A stretch of 64,000 nt of DNA, from the IMG/VR virus record IMGVR_UViG_3300019487_000026, positions 25,344-89,343 of that record; one strand, written 5' to 3'. The notes below the pieces were generated by a model. That model searched no databases, was not told where the DNA came from, and was given only the letters and a program-made list of their open reading frames with translations. Below, piece after piece: positions 15,630 to 24,503 of the stretch; position 1 is the stretch's first letter; each line of letters starts with the position of its first letter. The DNA is from a virus. The translations under genes were made by a program, and so were the position numbers.

Positions 15630-16039
15630 TGGCCTCCAATCCTGATATCTTGTTTGCCAATTATCGTATTGGTGATGACTTGTGGAGAGATCGTCCGGTC
15701 GAGGATCGTATTAAACACCTCGAAGAGCAACTCAAGAAAGTTTTGCTCCAGCGAGAACATTTCCGAAGAAATTCGGAACCATCTGTAGACGCCAACGAGA
15801 AAGTTCTTCGAAGTGCTAGCTGGTTGTGGGCTAAACAATCAAATCAATCAACTGCATTTCCAGCGGTACACCATCCGTTCTATCTTTGGCGTGGTGATAT
15901 GTGTGTCCTTATTTGTCACCAAAACATCATTAATGCTGTGCAAGGACGAGCTCGTGAAGCATGGGAAGAGGAGTGTCAGCGAGCACTTGAAAAAGAACAG
16001 GGAAGGAAAAATCGGGAGGAAAAATGTGTCGATTCGTAG
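15629..16039 (+). CDS. protein of unknown function
   Basis: 136 residues, starting at the ATG overlapping the bS21 stop. Contains a charged coiled-coil segment (RIKHLEEQLKKVLLQRE) and a C-terminal helical, basic/acidic tail. It overlaps the next gene by 16 bp. Confidence 0.65.
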   Translation: MASNPDILFANYRIGDDLWRDRPVEDRIKHLEEQLKKVLLQREHFRRNSEPSVDANEKVLRSASWLWAKQSNQSTAFPAVHHPFYLWRGDMCVLICHQNIINAVQGRAREAWEEECQRALEKEQGRKNREEKCVDS

Positions 16040-16870
16040 TGTATCATGGTCATCCAGTATTGATTGCGGATCTGCTTTACAGACCTAAGCATGGTCTGGT
16101 TGAACAGAGCATGCGATCCGAACAAAGCTTTCAAAGCTACAATGCTGATGGTTTTGGGATTGGCTTTTATACAGAAGGGTTTCCGAACCCCTGCGTGATT
16201 CGTTCAACGACACCCGCCTGGGCAAATACAGGTTTACAGGAGTTGTCGAATCGAGTCTATTCGACACGAATCTTCGGCCACGTTCGAGCCGCCTCACCGG
16301 GACTCGAAGTGCAAACAACAAACTGCCATCCATTTACAGCAGGTCGGTATCAGTTTATGCACAATGGAGCGATTGGTGATTTCCGTAAAGTGAAACGCCA
16401 AATCCAAAATGCACTGTCAGACGTGGGAATGTATTCGCGGTTCAACTGACACGGAACATGCATTTGGCTTGTTCTTACACGGTGTTGGTAGTCTTGACAA
16501 GAGACTGAGTACAAGTGAGATGCGCACCCTGCTCGTGATGACAATTGCAACACTAGTCCATATTGCTCAACTGCAAAAGAATCCACTGACATTGAACTTC
16601 GCAGTTTCGGACGGCTACTCAACAGTTGTCTCTCGCTTTGCTGCCAATGCTGAACAATCGCCAACATTGTACTATTCTTCTGGACAAAGATACGTACTGA
16701 ATGGAAATGACTGCGACATGATCCCATCATCTAACGGACACACAGGAGCAACGCTAATCGCGAGCGAACCTATCACGCGGCAACCTAATGAGTGGACTTT
16801 GGTTCCTCAAAACCACACGGTTTCTGTAGATCCAGACGGAATGTGCTCTGTTGAAAAAATCACCATATAA
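16024..16870 (+). pseudogene. class II glutamine amidotransferase, split by a frameshift
   Basis: The N-terminal part (MCRFVVYHGHPVLIADLLYR; Cys2 nucleophile after Met removal; then NADGFGIGFY and GHVRAAS) ends early at 16449. The rest (RGSTDTEHAFGLFLHG ...) continues in the +1 frame from about 16430 to 16870. Joined, they give a normal YafJ/EgtC-type protein of ~280 residues. One base is out of register near 16424-16433, so it is a pseudogene, a sequencing error or a recoding site. Confidence 0.75.
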
Positions 16871-16935
16871 TACTGAAATGTTGGAGAGTGGGAGGGGACA
16901 GATTTGTAAGGGGAAAAACCGACCCCTTTCTGGAA

Positions 16936-16943
16936 TATAAATA
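16936..16943 (+). promoter_or_regulatory. T4-type late promoter (TATAAATA)
   Basis: Perfect consensus. Predicted start near 16949 gives a 100 nt leader containing the hairpin at 16965-16991. Confidence 0.65.
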
Positions 16944-16964
16944 CAAGATTACGTAATAGGCTTC

Positions 16965-16991
16965 GAGAGTTGGACATTGTGTCGAATTCTC
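16965..16991 (+). promoter_or_regulatory. leader hairpin
   Basis: GAGAGTT/AATTCTC with inner GACA/TGTC and loop TTG, between the late promoter and the gene at 17051. Possible 5' stability or control element. Confidence 0.4.
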
Positions 16992-17050
16992 AACTAACTG
17001 ACTTTAATTAAAGGGATCTTAGTCAGTGATCCGTTAGAAAGAGGAATGCT

Positions 17051-17935
17051 ATGATGTATGGAAATAAATTGGCAATTGCAGTAAAACATAACGGCAAAGT
17101 CCTTCGTGAATTCAATAAGGACACAGTCTATCTGCCCTTCGGTGCAGAATATTCAATCTTCATCAAAAACCTCGACACAGTTCGTGCGTCTGTCAAAGTA
17201 ATGATCGATGGTAAAGACATCGGTGATGGCACAACGTTCGTTGTCAATGGTAGTAGCTCGATCGAACTCGAGCGATTCCTTCGGGCGGGCAACCTGAATG
17301 AAGGAAATCGTTTCAAGTTTATTGAGCGAACGGCGTCGGTTGAAAACCATCGTGGTGTTGGTGGTGAGGATGGCCTAGTGGTGATTGAGTATCAATTTGA
17401 GAAACGAGTTCCGAAAGTGGAGTACGTTGATCATCACATCTATCATCGTTATCACGATCATTGGTTGCTACCACGACATCGCAGACCGTATTGGTATGGA
17501 GATGACACATACACTGTGTGCAACTCCGGCGACTCGTACGGCCTATCTGGTGGTGTTTCGAGTAATACGGTCGGCAGCACTGTCTCAGATTCGTTGTTGA
17601 ACACAGAGCCCAAAGTGCAAATGAAAGGCAAGAAGCAAGCAATGCGTGCTCATTCAATAAATCTTGCGCATGTTGAGCCACAAGCAACGCTGATCAACGA
17701 TGCTGGTATTACGGTGGCTGGTTCCAAATCAGACCAACAGTTTCATCAATCTGCTTGGTTTGCAACCGAAACGGAAAAGTTCAGTCTTGTCCTTAAACTT
17801 CTCGGTCAAGTTGAAAGTGGTCGCGCTGTTCGTACAGCAATCACTGTGAAACACAAACAGAAGTGTGATACGTGTGGTCATGTGAATAAGGCAAATGCCA
17901 AATTCTGTGCTAATTGTGGCAGGCACTCGAGCTAG
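17051..17935 (+). CDS. zinc-ribbon-ended phage protein, possibly virion
   Basis: 294 residues. N-terminal ~115 residues form beta-rich sequence; residues ~117-145 are His/Tyr/Arg rich (HHIYHRYHDHW); the C-terminus has CDTCGHVNKANAKFCANCG, a four-Cys zinc ribbon. It has its own perfect late promoter and a strong downstream hairpin, so it is a single-gene late unit. Similar zinc-ribbon proteins occur in T4-like giants; function unknown. Confidence 0.75.
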   Translation: MMYGNKLAIAVKHNGKVLREFNKDTVYLPFGAEYSIFIKNLDTVRASVKVMIDGKDIGDGTTFVVNGSSSIELERFLRAGNLNEGNRFKFIERTASVENHRGVGGEDGLVVIEYQFEKRVPKVEYVDHHIYHRYHDHWLLPRHRRPYWYGDDTYTVCNSGDSYGLSGGVSSNTVGSTVSDSLLNTEPKVQMKGKKQAMRAHSINLAHVEPQATLINDAGITVAGSKSDQQFHQSAWFATETEKFSLVLKLLGQVESGRAVRTAITVKHKQKCDTCGHVNKANAKFCANCGRHSS

Positions 17936-17945
17936 TGTAAGTATG

Positions 17946-17973
17946 CTGGGGGCTACTAAAGGGTAGCCCCCAG
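17946..17973 (+). terminator. strong GC hairpin after the zinc-ribbon gene
   Basis: CTGGGGGCTAC/GTAGCCCCCAG, 11 perfect pairs, loop TAAAGG. It lacks a T run (TCTCCC follows), so it may be a processing or 3'-stability hairpin rather than an intrinsic terminator. Confidence 0.6.
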
Positions 17974-17978
17974 TCTCC

Positions 17979-17986
17979 CATAAATA
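17979..17986 (+). promoter_or_regulatory. T4-type late promoter (CATAAATA)
   Basis: Predicted start near 17992, before the gene at 18010. Confidence 0.55.
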
Positions 17987-18009
17987 TCGTCTGCATTTAG
18001 GAGTTTATC

Positions 18010-18513
18010 ATGGCAGACGAACAAAACGAGTGTAGCACAGGCGCAACCGAAGGTGAGTTGCAATTTGTCTCGGAAAAAGTTGACAAGGTTGAACGAGATC
18101 TCAAGGAAGAATTGGGCAAAATTTCATTCGAGAGCTTGTTTGGCAGGTGGGTTAGTAGCCACGTAATGACCGTCAGTGTCAGCACCATTGCTACCGTTCT
18201 TGGCTTTGTTGGCACGATCTTTGTTGGTTCCTTCTGGGTGAGTGATCGTTTTGTAGAAGCTGCTGAACTCGATAAAGCCACACAGCAAATTCAGCGTGAT
18301 CTAACCAAGTTTCGGCACCAAGGCTCGGTTGATAATCTTGAAATGCGTCGGTGGTACGCTGAGCAGCGACTCGCCGACATGGAAAGTAAGCGAAGCCCAT
18401 CAGCTGATGATCGAGCACGTATTCAGCAACTGCGTCGAGAGATTGAACGACTAGACGGACAAATTCGTGCGACACAAGACAAGATCGAAAAGCTTGAAAA
18501 ACCAGGTCAATGA
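18010..18513 (+). CDS. membrane protein with C-terminal coiled coil
   Basis: 167 residues: a soluble helical start, one membrane segment (TIATVLGFVGTIFVGSFWV, ~60-78), then a long charged coiled coil to the end. AGGAG site. The next gene starts in its stop (ATGA). Confidence 0.7.
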   Translation: MADEQNECSTGATEGELQFVSEKVDKVERDLKEELGKISFESLFGRWVSSHVMTVSVSTIATVLGFVGTIFVGSFWVSDRFVEAAELDKATQQIQRDLTKFRHQGSVDNLEMRRWYAEQRLADMESKRSPSADDRARIQQLRREIERLDGQIRATQDKIEKLEKPGQ

Positions 18514-19067
18514 GCGACGATAAAATAATTGACTTTCAGAAACGACGGCACGAAAAGATCCTTCGAAGTGTTGAACAGGGACTTGAACCGCTGGGTGCCG
18601 CGTTTGATGCTCGTCTGGCCGATCGTGATCGCACTCATGCTATCGCAAAGAGTGAATTCCAACAGATTCAAAACATCGTCAATAAATTACGAATTGATTC
18701 GTATGTTCCAGGGTTCACTGACCTGGATGATATTTTGCATTGGTTGACCGTAGACAAACGTGGTACACACCGCAATCAAACGGCTTTAAAGGCTGAATAT
18801 TCTCCTCAAGATGTTTTCAAACTGCGTATGATTGCCCACCACTCGCCGCGATTACTAAGCCGTCTCAATGAAATGAAGCGTGTTGTTCATACTTTTCTTG
18901 ACAAGTGGCAAAAGAAAGTTGTTTCTGGGGAAATTCCTGCGGACCCAGAAGCAGTCGAACAAGCAGCCTATCTTGATAGCGAAATTGCGAATGATATTCA
19001 CACGCTCGATGAGGTGCGACGATTGTTTAAGGTTGAACCAACGAAGGACTGGCGGGATTTTGTGTAG
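18510..19067 (+). CDS. helical protein of unknown function
   Basis: 185 residues, highly charged and helical, translationally coupled to the upstream membrane coiled-coil gene. No motif recognised. Ends in a 41 bp convergent overlap with a protease gene. Confidence 0.7.
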   Translation: MSDDKIIDFQKRRHEKILRSVEQGLEPLGAAFDARLADRDRTHAIAKSEFQQIQNIVNKLRIDSYVPGFTDLDDILHWLTVDKRGTHRNQTALKAEYSPQDVFKLRMIAHHSPRLLSRLNEMKRVVHTFLDKWQKKVVSGEIPADPEAVEQAAYLDSEIANDIHTLDEVRRLFKVEPTKDWRDFV

Positions 19068-19683
19068 GCACTGATAGGAAAGTTCGTATTGTTGGAAGTG
19101 GAACACTGTAAGCAATCCAGTGAACGGGGATAGCAGTCGATCGATTAACTGGAATTGACAGAATTGCTTTTGTGATTGCAACTAACTCCCAACGATTATT
19201 TCGAAACACAAATATTCCACCGCCGGACATACCTGGGGCAACGTTGGCGGAGAAAATAAGCTGCCCGCCCTTATCGACGCCTTGTGAATGTCCAGTTGTT
19301 GCGAATTGTGTTCCAACAATTGTCCCGTGGGGAAATCCAACAGCCAGAATTTCTTCGTCAATGACTGCAGATGCCGCCGCCATAGTCGCACAAGGACACG
19401 AAGCTTTTGCTTGAACAAGTGCTAGATCGTTCTTTGAATCAATTTTAATTAGGCGGCCTTCTTGTTTTCCGTCTCGTGTGTGTATTTCGATCGAGCCGCG
19501 AATCGTAAAGAGGTGTGCTGAACTTAGCCATGTATCTTCGGCGATCAAAACGGCCGAACCGGTACTTGCAGAAATTGGCGTTTGCACAAGGACCTGTGCA
19601 ACGACGCCACGTGCGCTGGTAAAGTTTGCCCCACTCACAACCGTCGATGCGAGAAATAGAAGGGCAAAAAGAATAGATCGCAT
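19027..19683 (-). CDS. exported trypsin-like serine protease
   Basis: 218 residues. Signal peptide 1-18 (MRSILFALLFLASTVVSGA). Catalytic triad visible: SSAH57, SKND86LALV and APGMS153GGG. The chymotrypsin-fold layout with a GMSGG serine is like bacterial S1/S46-type secreted or periplasmic proteases. Start chosen at the signal-peptide Met. It could act in the host envelope or during superinfection; target unknown. Confidence 0.85.
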   Translation of the reverse strand: MRSILFALLFLASTVVSGANFTSARGVVAQVLVQTPISASTGSAVLIAEDTWLSSAHLFTIRGSIEIHTRDGKQEGRLIKIDSKNDLALVQAKASCPCATMAAASAVIDEEILAVGFPHGTIVGTQFATTGHSQGVDKGGQLIFSANVAPGMSGGGIFVFRNNRWELVAITKAILSIPVNRSTAIPVHWIAYSVPLPTIRTFLSVPTQNPASPSLVQP

Positions 19684-19751
19684 TTGGGTATTTAGTGTTG
19701 ACCCATCGTTTACATCTAATATATACTTTGGTATTCGATGGAGATTATCAG

Positions 19752-20150
19752 ATGACAATTCGTCACATTCTCACAGCCGTGCTTACCATTATTCCAGTAG
19801 CAATCGTATTTGCACAAGAGTTGGAAGCGGAAGTCGCGCACCGTGGACGCCCAGTTCCAGTTGTTCCGATAACCGATCGTCAAATGAATTCTCCTGATAA
19901 CAAGGACTTAATGATTCTTGAAACAACACGATGCACTAATACTGTGATTCTTGAGGCGATTCGTGAGGATTTTCATTCGTCGATGTATACTGGGTTTGCA
20001 ACAGTCGACGGTCCGGGCACAAATATGCCATTGTGCTACATTGAGTACATGCGGGCTGGTGGTCTAGTTGTTTTTGTTCATTATCTTCACGAGGGACGAA
20101 CTGGCATGATACAGATCCCCTCCAACAAATTTAAGAAACGAACCAATTAA
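19752..20150 (+). CDS. exported protein of unknown function
   Basis: 132 residues with a signal peptide (TIRHILTAVLTIIPVAIVFA). The mature part has two Cys (about 60 and 93) that could pair in the periplasm. GGAGA site. Confidence 0.65.
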   Translation: MTIRHILTAVLTIIPVAIVFAQELEAEVAHRGRPVPVVPITDRQMNSPDNKDLMILETTRCTNTVILEAIREDFHSSMYTGFATVDGPGTNMPLCYIEYMRAGGLVVFVHYLHEGRTGMIQIPSNKFKKRTN

Positions 20151-20156
20151 ACGTAC

Positions 20157-20230
20157 GCGCGATTAGCTCAATGGGAGAGCAATTGTCTCTAAAACTTTGG
20201 TTGAGGGTTCGAGTCCCTCATCGCGCACCA
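20157..20230 (+). tRNA. tRNA with CTA anticodon (amber suppressor type), imperfect anticodon stem
   Basis: Acceptor GCGCGAT/ATCGCGC, D-arm GCTCAATGGGAGAGC, T-arm GAGGG-TTCGAGT-CCCTC and CCA are all good. The anticodon loop CTCTAAA puts CTA at 34-36, reading UAG. The stem ATTGT/ACTTT has two T-T mismatches. Several genes here end in TAG, so it either causes partial readthrough or is decaying. Confidence 0.65.
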
Positions 20231-20247
20231 AGACGATCTCTTATACG

Positions 20248-20385
20248 GTGGACTACGAACGTGGCTACAAGGACGGTCGTAGCAAAAAGGCAAACCTTGC
20301 TCGATCGGGTGCGTATGGTGGCAATGCGACTGCCTATCTGGAAGGCTTTGCTGATGGTAAGGCAAAGAAAGCACGTAGGATGTAA
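20248..20385 (+). CDS. 45-residue basic protein, RMF-like repeat pattern
   Basis: GTG start 18 nt after the tRNA CCA. Two copies of a Y-x-x-G-[YF]-x-DG pattern (YERGYKDGR and YLEGFADGK), similar to small phage and bacterial proteins of the ribosome-modulation-factor type. Overlaps the next gene as TAATG. Weak ribosome site. Confidence 0.5.
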   Translation: MDYERGYKDGRSKKANLARSGAYGGNATAYLEGFADGKAKKARRM

Positions 20386-20657
20386 TGGACGATAGCAACG
20401 AAATGATCGGCTTGGGGCATGCGGCAAAACGCACGTCCCTTGCCGTTTATAAACACGGTAACCTTGCCCTAGTCCCCCACTACACAAATAGTGGGGATTA
20501 TGGCTATTTCATAGTTGAAGAACACCCTATTCGAATTGCTGACAAAATGGGGTTTCTCTATCGCAATCAACGATTTTTTATCAAGAAAATCGACGAAACG
20601 GCTTTTCAAAAAGCTCTGTCAAAACTTAAAGAGATAGTGCTGGCGGAAAAACAATAG
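20385..20657 (+). CDS. small protein of unknown function
   Basis: 90 residues, coupled to the previous gene (TAATG). Mixed alpha/beta; no motif recognised. Confidence 0.65.
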   Translation: MDDSNEMIGLGHAAKRTSLAVYKHGNLALVPHYTNSGDYGYFIVEEHPIRIADKMGFLYRNQRFFIKKIDETAFQKALSKLKEIVLAEKQ

Positions 20658-20672
20658 CCTTCTTTGGACTCC

Positions 20673-20680
20673 CATAAATA
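20673..20680 (+). promoter_or_regulatory. T4-type late promoter (CATAAATA)
   Basis: Predicted start near 20686. Drives the block of likely virion proteins from 20713. Confidence 0.6.
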
Positions 20681-20712
20681 GGTGTACTGATCGTACACAC
20701 GGGAGATCCCAC

Positions 20713-22278
20713 ATGAAACAAGGCTTTGTCATTGCTAGAAATCGGTCTAACAAGCAGTTTTTTAGCGCAAAAGGTTCCTACGAACGTCCACACTGGACAC
20801 ACAAGGTCGAGGAAGCTACAGTTTATTATAGTGACGGGATGGCCCAAGCTGCCGTCAAAAAATTGTGGGTCAATGGTAATTTTCCAGCTAATGTCATAGT
20901 TCTTTCAGAACTCAGCATCGATTTCCAAGCACCAACTCATACATCGCCTCCTGCATCACACGAAGAACAGCCTTCTATGTCGGATGAGGTATCAGATCAC
21001 GATGCACCACACGGCTCATCAGAAGACCTACCGTCAGCCGATGACGCTTCGTCAGGTGCCAGCGAAGAGCCACTAGATCATGAAGAGCCAGATGGTGACG
21101 AGGACCTCGACGACGAAGACATGGATGGTGATGGTGATAATGTTGAGGCTTCGGACGAAGACCTTGGCGATGACCACGAAGAAGATCTTGACGATGAAGA
21201 TCTTGACGATGAAGACTTTGGTGATGAGGATCTAGAAGGCGAAACAGATCACGAGGAAGGTCCCGAAGCAAGCCACGGTGATGAAGAAGTCCCAAGCGAA
21301 GAGCCAAGTGTAAGTGGCGATGACATCCCAGATGAAGAGATTAGTCGCGAAGAAGAATGCGCCTCGATGTATGCAGAGGGGCAGTTTGTCGTCTGGAAGG
21401 AACAAATCGCAGAAGTTATCCATGCTCGTCGCAACGCTACATCGGTCATTATTCGTGTTGATGGCAAGGACCAGCGAGTACCTGTATCCGAGCTGAGCGA
21501 AAGCACAGAAGCCGTAAATCCACAAATGCGTGATGCAGCTTATGCAACAATGGGTTCGGTTCACGCTGGACATGGCGATGAGCCGTCGGTTCAAGAACTC
21601 TCACGCGGTGCGCGACGTGTTGGTATTCGTGTGGGCGAGAAAATGTACGACTTCGGCCGCAATTATCCAGCAGCCATGGGTTTCTATCGCTCATTGACTC
21701 CTGACGAACAAAAAATGGCAAAGTTTGTCGGAGAAACATTCCGTATGCCAGCTCGTCCCGATAAACAAGGCAATGCTAAGCCAACAGAGAATACAAATCT
21801 GATTCCAAACCTGAAAGAACCGAAATACATGGAGATCGACCTGGATGATCCAGTCGGTGCTGTGTCGAAACCCTTTACAGATCTAGACTATGCAACTGCT
21901 TACCAGCACGGCGAGAAAGTTCCAGTTCCAGGTAATGTTAAGGCAGCTCTTCGTGATTCGATTGAGACATTCCGTAAAGCAGCAGACTACAACAACGGTC
22001 GTGATGATGCACAAGCATCATTCTGCATGACCGTATGCAGTGCTCTCGAAGAACTTCAAGACCATCTCAACCAAGGAACCGTTGACGGCGTTAAGCAAGC
22101 TCAAATCAAGGTGTCGTCGTGGATGAATCCGATCACGACAAACATTCCTGAAGTTGTGCGAGACTTTGTTTACTACGGTGGTCGTAAGAAATCGCTTCGT
22201 GATCTTTTCGATATCAAGAAGGGTGAAGCCATGTTGGCAAAGGTTCGCGGAGGCTTGAATTATCCAAAGGGGAAGTAA
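20713..22278 (+). CDS. large protein with acidic repeat linker, probably virion-associated
   Basis: 521 residues. The N-terminal ~75 residues are globular. Residues ~80-215 are extremely acidic and repetitive (units such as DLDDED, EDLGDD, EEPS), a flexible linker that could mimic DNA. The C-terminal ~300 residues are mixed alpha/beta with no recognised family. It has its own late promoter. Scaffold or internal virion protein are plausible roles. Confidence 0.7.
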   Translation: MKQGFVIARNRSNKQFFSAKGSYERPHWTHKVEEATVYYSDGMAQAAVKKLWVNGNFPANVIVLSELSIDFQAPTHTSPPASHEEQPSMSDEVSDHDAPHGSSEDLPSADDASSGASEEPLDHEEPDGDEDLDDEDMDGDGDNVEASDEDLGDDHEEDLDDEDLDDEDFGDEDLEGETDHEEGPEASHGDEEVPSEEPSVSGDDIPDEEISREEECASMYAEGQFVVWKEQIAEVIHARRNATSVIIRVDGKDQRVPVSELSESTEAVNPQMRDAAYATMGSVHAGHGDEPSVQELSRGARRVGIRVGEKMYDFGRNYPAAMGFYRSLTPDEQKMAKFVGETFRMPARPDKQGNAKPTENTNLIPNLKEPKYMEIDLDDPVGAVSKPFTDLDYATAYQHGEKVPVPGNVKAALRDSIETFRKAADYNNGRDDAQASFCMTVCSALEELQDHLNQGTVDGVKQAQIKVSSWMNPITTNIPEVVRDFVYYGGRKKSLRDLFDIKKGEAMLAKVRGGLNYPKGK

Positions 22279-22587
22279 ATGCTTCCGCTGTTGAAACAAC
22301 TCAACGAGACAATTCAATCCCTCGAAGAGGGGCGCGAGAAAGAAGAGTACATCGCTAAAAAAGCAGGACAGCTGCTATCGGAGATGATGTATCTTCATGC
22401 TCGAACACAATTTGAAAAGGACCCGTCTCTAAAAAATCGATATGATGATTGGATGGAGTACTTGCAGTATGAGTATTCGATTATTAAGCAACATCATCTT
22501 GATATTTTTGCTCAAAAAGTAGCGCAAGCTGTCGCTGGCACAGTGCGTGACCTCGAAAACGGAGTCTATTATAGGCACAACAAATAA
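22279..22587 (+). CDS. small helical protein
   Basis: 102 residues, starting right after the previous stop. Glu/Lys-rich helices. No family recognised. Confidence 0.65.
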   Translation: MLPLLKQLNETIQSLEEGREKEEYIAKKAGQLLSEMMYLHARTQFEKDPSLKNRYDDWMEYLQYEYSIIKQHHLDIFAQKVAQAVAGTVRDLENGVYYRHNK

Positions 22588-22605
22588 TCGAAGACGGAGC
22601 GAAAC

Positions 22606-24261
22606 GTGAAATTAAATACCCTTTTCGAAGCCAAGACCCCACGCGAACAGCTCGCCGATCTCAAGCAACAGCGGATCGACAATAAAAAAGAGCGGTTGGA
22701 CCTGTACAATCAGATTGAAGCGCTTGCTAAGGTTGACGCGAAAGCAGTAGGTATTAACACTACCCACTCAGACTGGATCGCAAAATTCAACAGCGCCGTC
22801 CCAGGCGCTGTTCACGTTTACTCATATCTGAAGGAACAACCGATCCGGTATTTTTATTTCAGGCCAAGTTCGCCTAACCTCCGAACTGCTGAAGACCTTC
22901 GAAAGAAAATGCATGGTCTTCGATGGGATGACCGGAAGCTTCGGCGTTCGGTAATCCACAAGAAAAGGGAAGTCGAAGCAAGCGATCCATCGAAGCCAAA
23001 AGGCTTTTTCATGCCGACAACTACTACGGCGGCCGAGCAGCAGGAAATGAAGGAACACGTTGAGCGACTCTTCCACTCTGTTGAACAGTTGCAACATCAC
23101 CTGTACCGATTCGAAAGGTCTAGACCCACTGGGGGTGGCGTTGAATATGTATCCGTCCTATCCCAGCACCGTTACACCAAGATGCGAAAACTGTTGGATG
23201 AAGTTAAAACCCTTCTCAATCTTGACTGGGCATACGTGCCCGTTCACTGGCGCCACAATTTGCTTCGGAACGTTTACGTTTCGCCCAGCCTAAAGGATAA
23301 GGTCGAAGTGCTCGTCCAAGCATATAATCACACACTCGACAAACTGGATCGCAAATTTAAAGAGTACAAATACGTTGCTGTCAAGGGTGCAGTCTCGGAA
23401 GAAGATGAAGAAACAGACGACGAACTTGTCAATCCATCCGCACTGAAGGGGGAGTTGGCCGAGCTTAAAAAAAAACATAAGGAGCTTGGAACACAAGTAA
23501 CAAAACTAGCCAACGACCTTCATGATGTTGCGTTCAAGGAAGAACGGGCTAATGGATGGTCGTACCTCGCAGCACCCAGTGGCCGGCCGCACCCATACGG
23601 ATTTGTTCTTCGAATCACCAATCGATATGCAAAGCGTCATGAATATTATTTCACGAATCGAACTACTTACGACGAAGCTGTAAAGATTGCTCGTGAGATG
23701 AATAAGAATCGTCGAATGCAACACGATACCTTTAAGGCATATAAAAGTAAGAAGCGGGAACTTGAAGGGTCAGCGGCAACAGCTGGTCTGACAGTAGGAA
23801 AGAAACCAAAAGGTATGGCTCTAGATCCCAATATGCCTTTCGCAGATCTTGACGCCTTGGCGAAGGATCGTCGCGAACATTTGTCGAAAGTGTATGATTC
23901 GGTTGCATTCTTGCACGCTCATCTTGGTCGGCTTGAGGATAAATTCAAAGATATACACGTCATCGCCGGCGGAAGTGCAACACACATTGACATATTATCG
24001 TCAGCGAAGCATACAGCGTTGCGAAAGGCTATTTTCTTTGTTGACAAGGAGCTTGCGCTGTCAGCAAGTGATGTGATCGGCTGGCCTGTGAAAACAGCCT
24101 ATATTGTTGACACGCATGCTGCAGAATTCAGAGAAGCTGCAAAGCATTTTGAGCATCGAGCCGACCAACTTATTAAGGCTGTCAAGCAATATGAGTACAT
24201 TCGTGATGAGTGGTTCAAGCGTAGGGTTGAAGAGAAGCGCAAGGCTACGGCAACCCCATAA
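22606..24261 (+). CDS. long coiled-coil protein with capsid-targeting-like N-terminus
   Basis: 551 residues, GTG start. N-terminus MKLNTLFEAKTPREQL resembles the T4 internal-protein targeting signal (x-x-E-A cleavage context). The rest is mostly charged coiled coil with three similar YSYL / YLAAPSG segments. Probably a packaged or core protein. Confidence 0.65.
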   Translation: MKLNTLFEAKTPREQLADLKQQRIDNKKERLDLYNQIEALAKVDAKAVGINTTHSDWIAKFNSAVPGAVHVYSYLKEQPIRYFYFRPSSPNLRTAEDLRKKMHGLRWDDRKLRRSVIHKKREVEASDPSKPKGFFMPTTTTAAEQQEMKEHVERLFHSVEQLQHHLYRFERSRPTGGGVEYVSVLSQHRYTKMRKLLDEVKTLLNLDWAYVPVHWRHNLLRNVYVSPSLKDKVEVLVQAYNHTLDKLDRKFKEYKYVAVKGAVSEEDEETDDELVNPSALKGELAELKKKHKELGTQVTKLANDLHDVAFKEERANGWSYLAAPSGRPHPYGFVLRITNRYAKRHEYYFTNRTTYDEAVKIAREMNKNRRMQHDTFKAYKSKKRELEGSAATAGLTVGKKPKGMALDPNMPFADLDALAKDRREHLSKVYDSVAFLHAHLGRLEDKFKDIHVIAGGSATHIDILSSAKHTALRKAIFFVDKELALSASDVIGWPVKTAYIVDTHAAEFREAAKHFEHRADQLIKAVKQYEYIRDEWFKRRVEEKRKATATP

Positions 24262-24264
24262 ATA
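24257..24264 (+). promoter_or_regulatory. T4-type late promoter (CATAAATA)
   Basis: Overlaps the upstream stop; predicted start near 24270, for the gene at 24289 and the operon through 31042. Confidence 0.55.
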
Positions 24265-24288
24265 CCGGACAAGTGAGGCCCAAATAGC

Positions 24289-24492
24289 ATGAAAATACAA
24301 GAAGTTGTCAAGCCTATTCCGCCGATGCCGCCCGAAGAGCCCCAACGCTTGACTGAACAAGCTGTATTAGGGGATATTGTACTCTATGGTCTCGATCCGG
24401 CGGATCCTGATTACCGTAAGATTGCTGCAAAAATTAAACGATTTGAGCAAACAGACCCCCGTCTGTTTCACAAAATCATTTCGCTGGGTTGA
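24289..24492 (+). CDS. small Pro-rich protein
   Basis: 67 residues. MKIQEVV followed by a Pro-rich run and RLTEQAV, another LTE-containing N-terminal segment like those seen on neighbours. Confidence 0.6.
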   Translation: MKIQEVVKPIPPMPPEEPQRLTEQAVLGDIVLYGLDPADPDYRKIAAKIKRFEQTDPRLFHKIISLG

Positions 24493-24503
24493 GGATGAGT
24501 AAA

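Noticed and set aside
20713-22278. Antisense frames opposite the acidic repeats as genes
   Set aside because: They are His/Arg/Leu-rich shadows of the GAT/GAC repeat codons, without ribosome sites.
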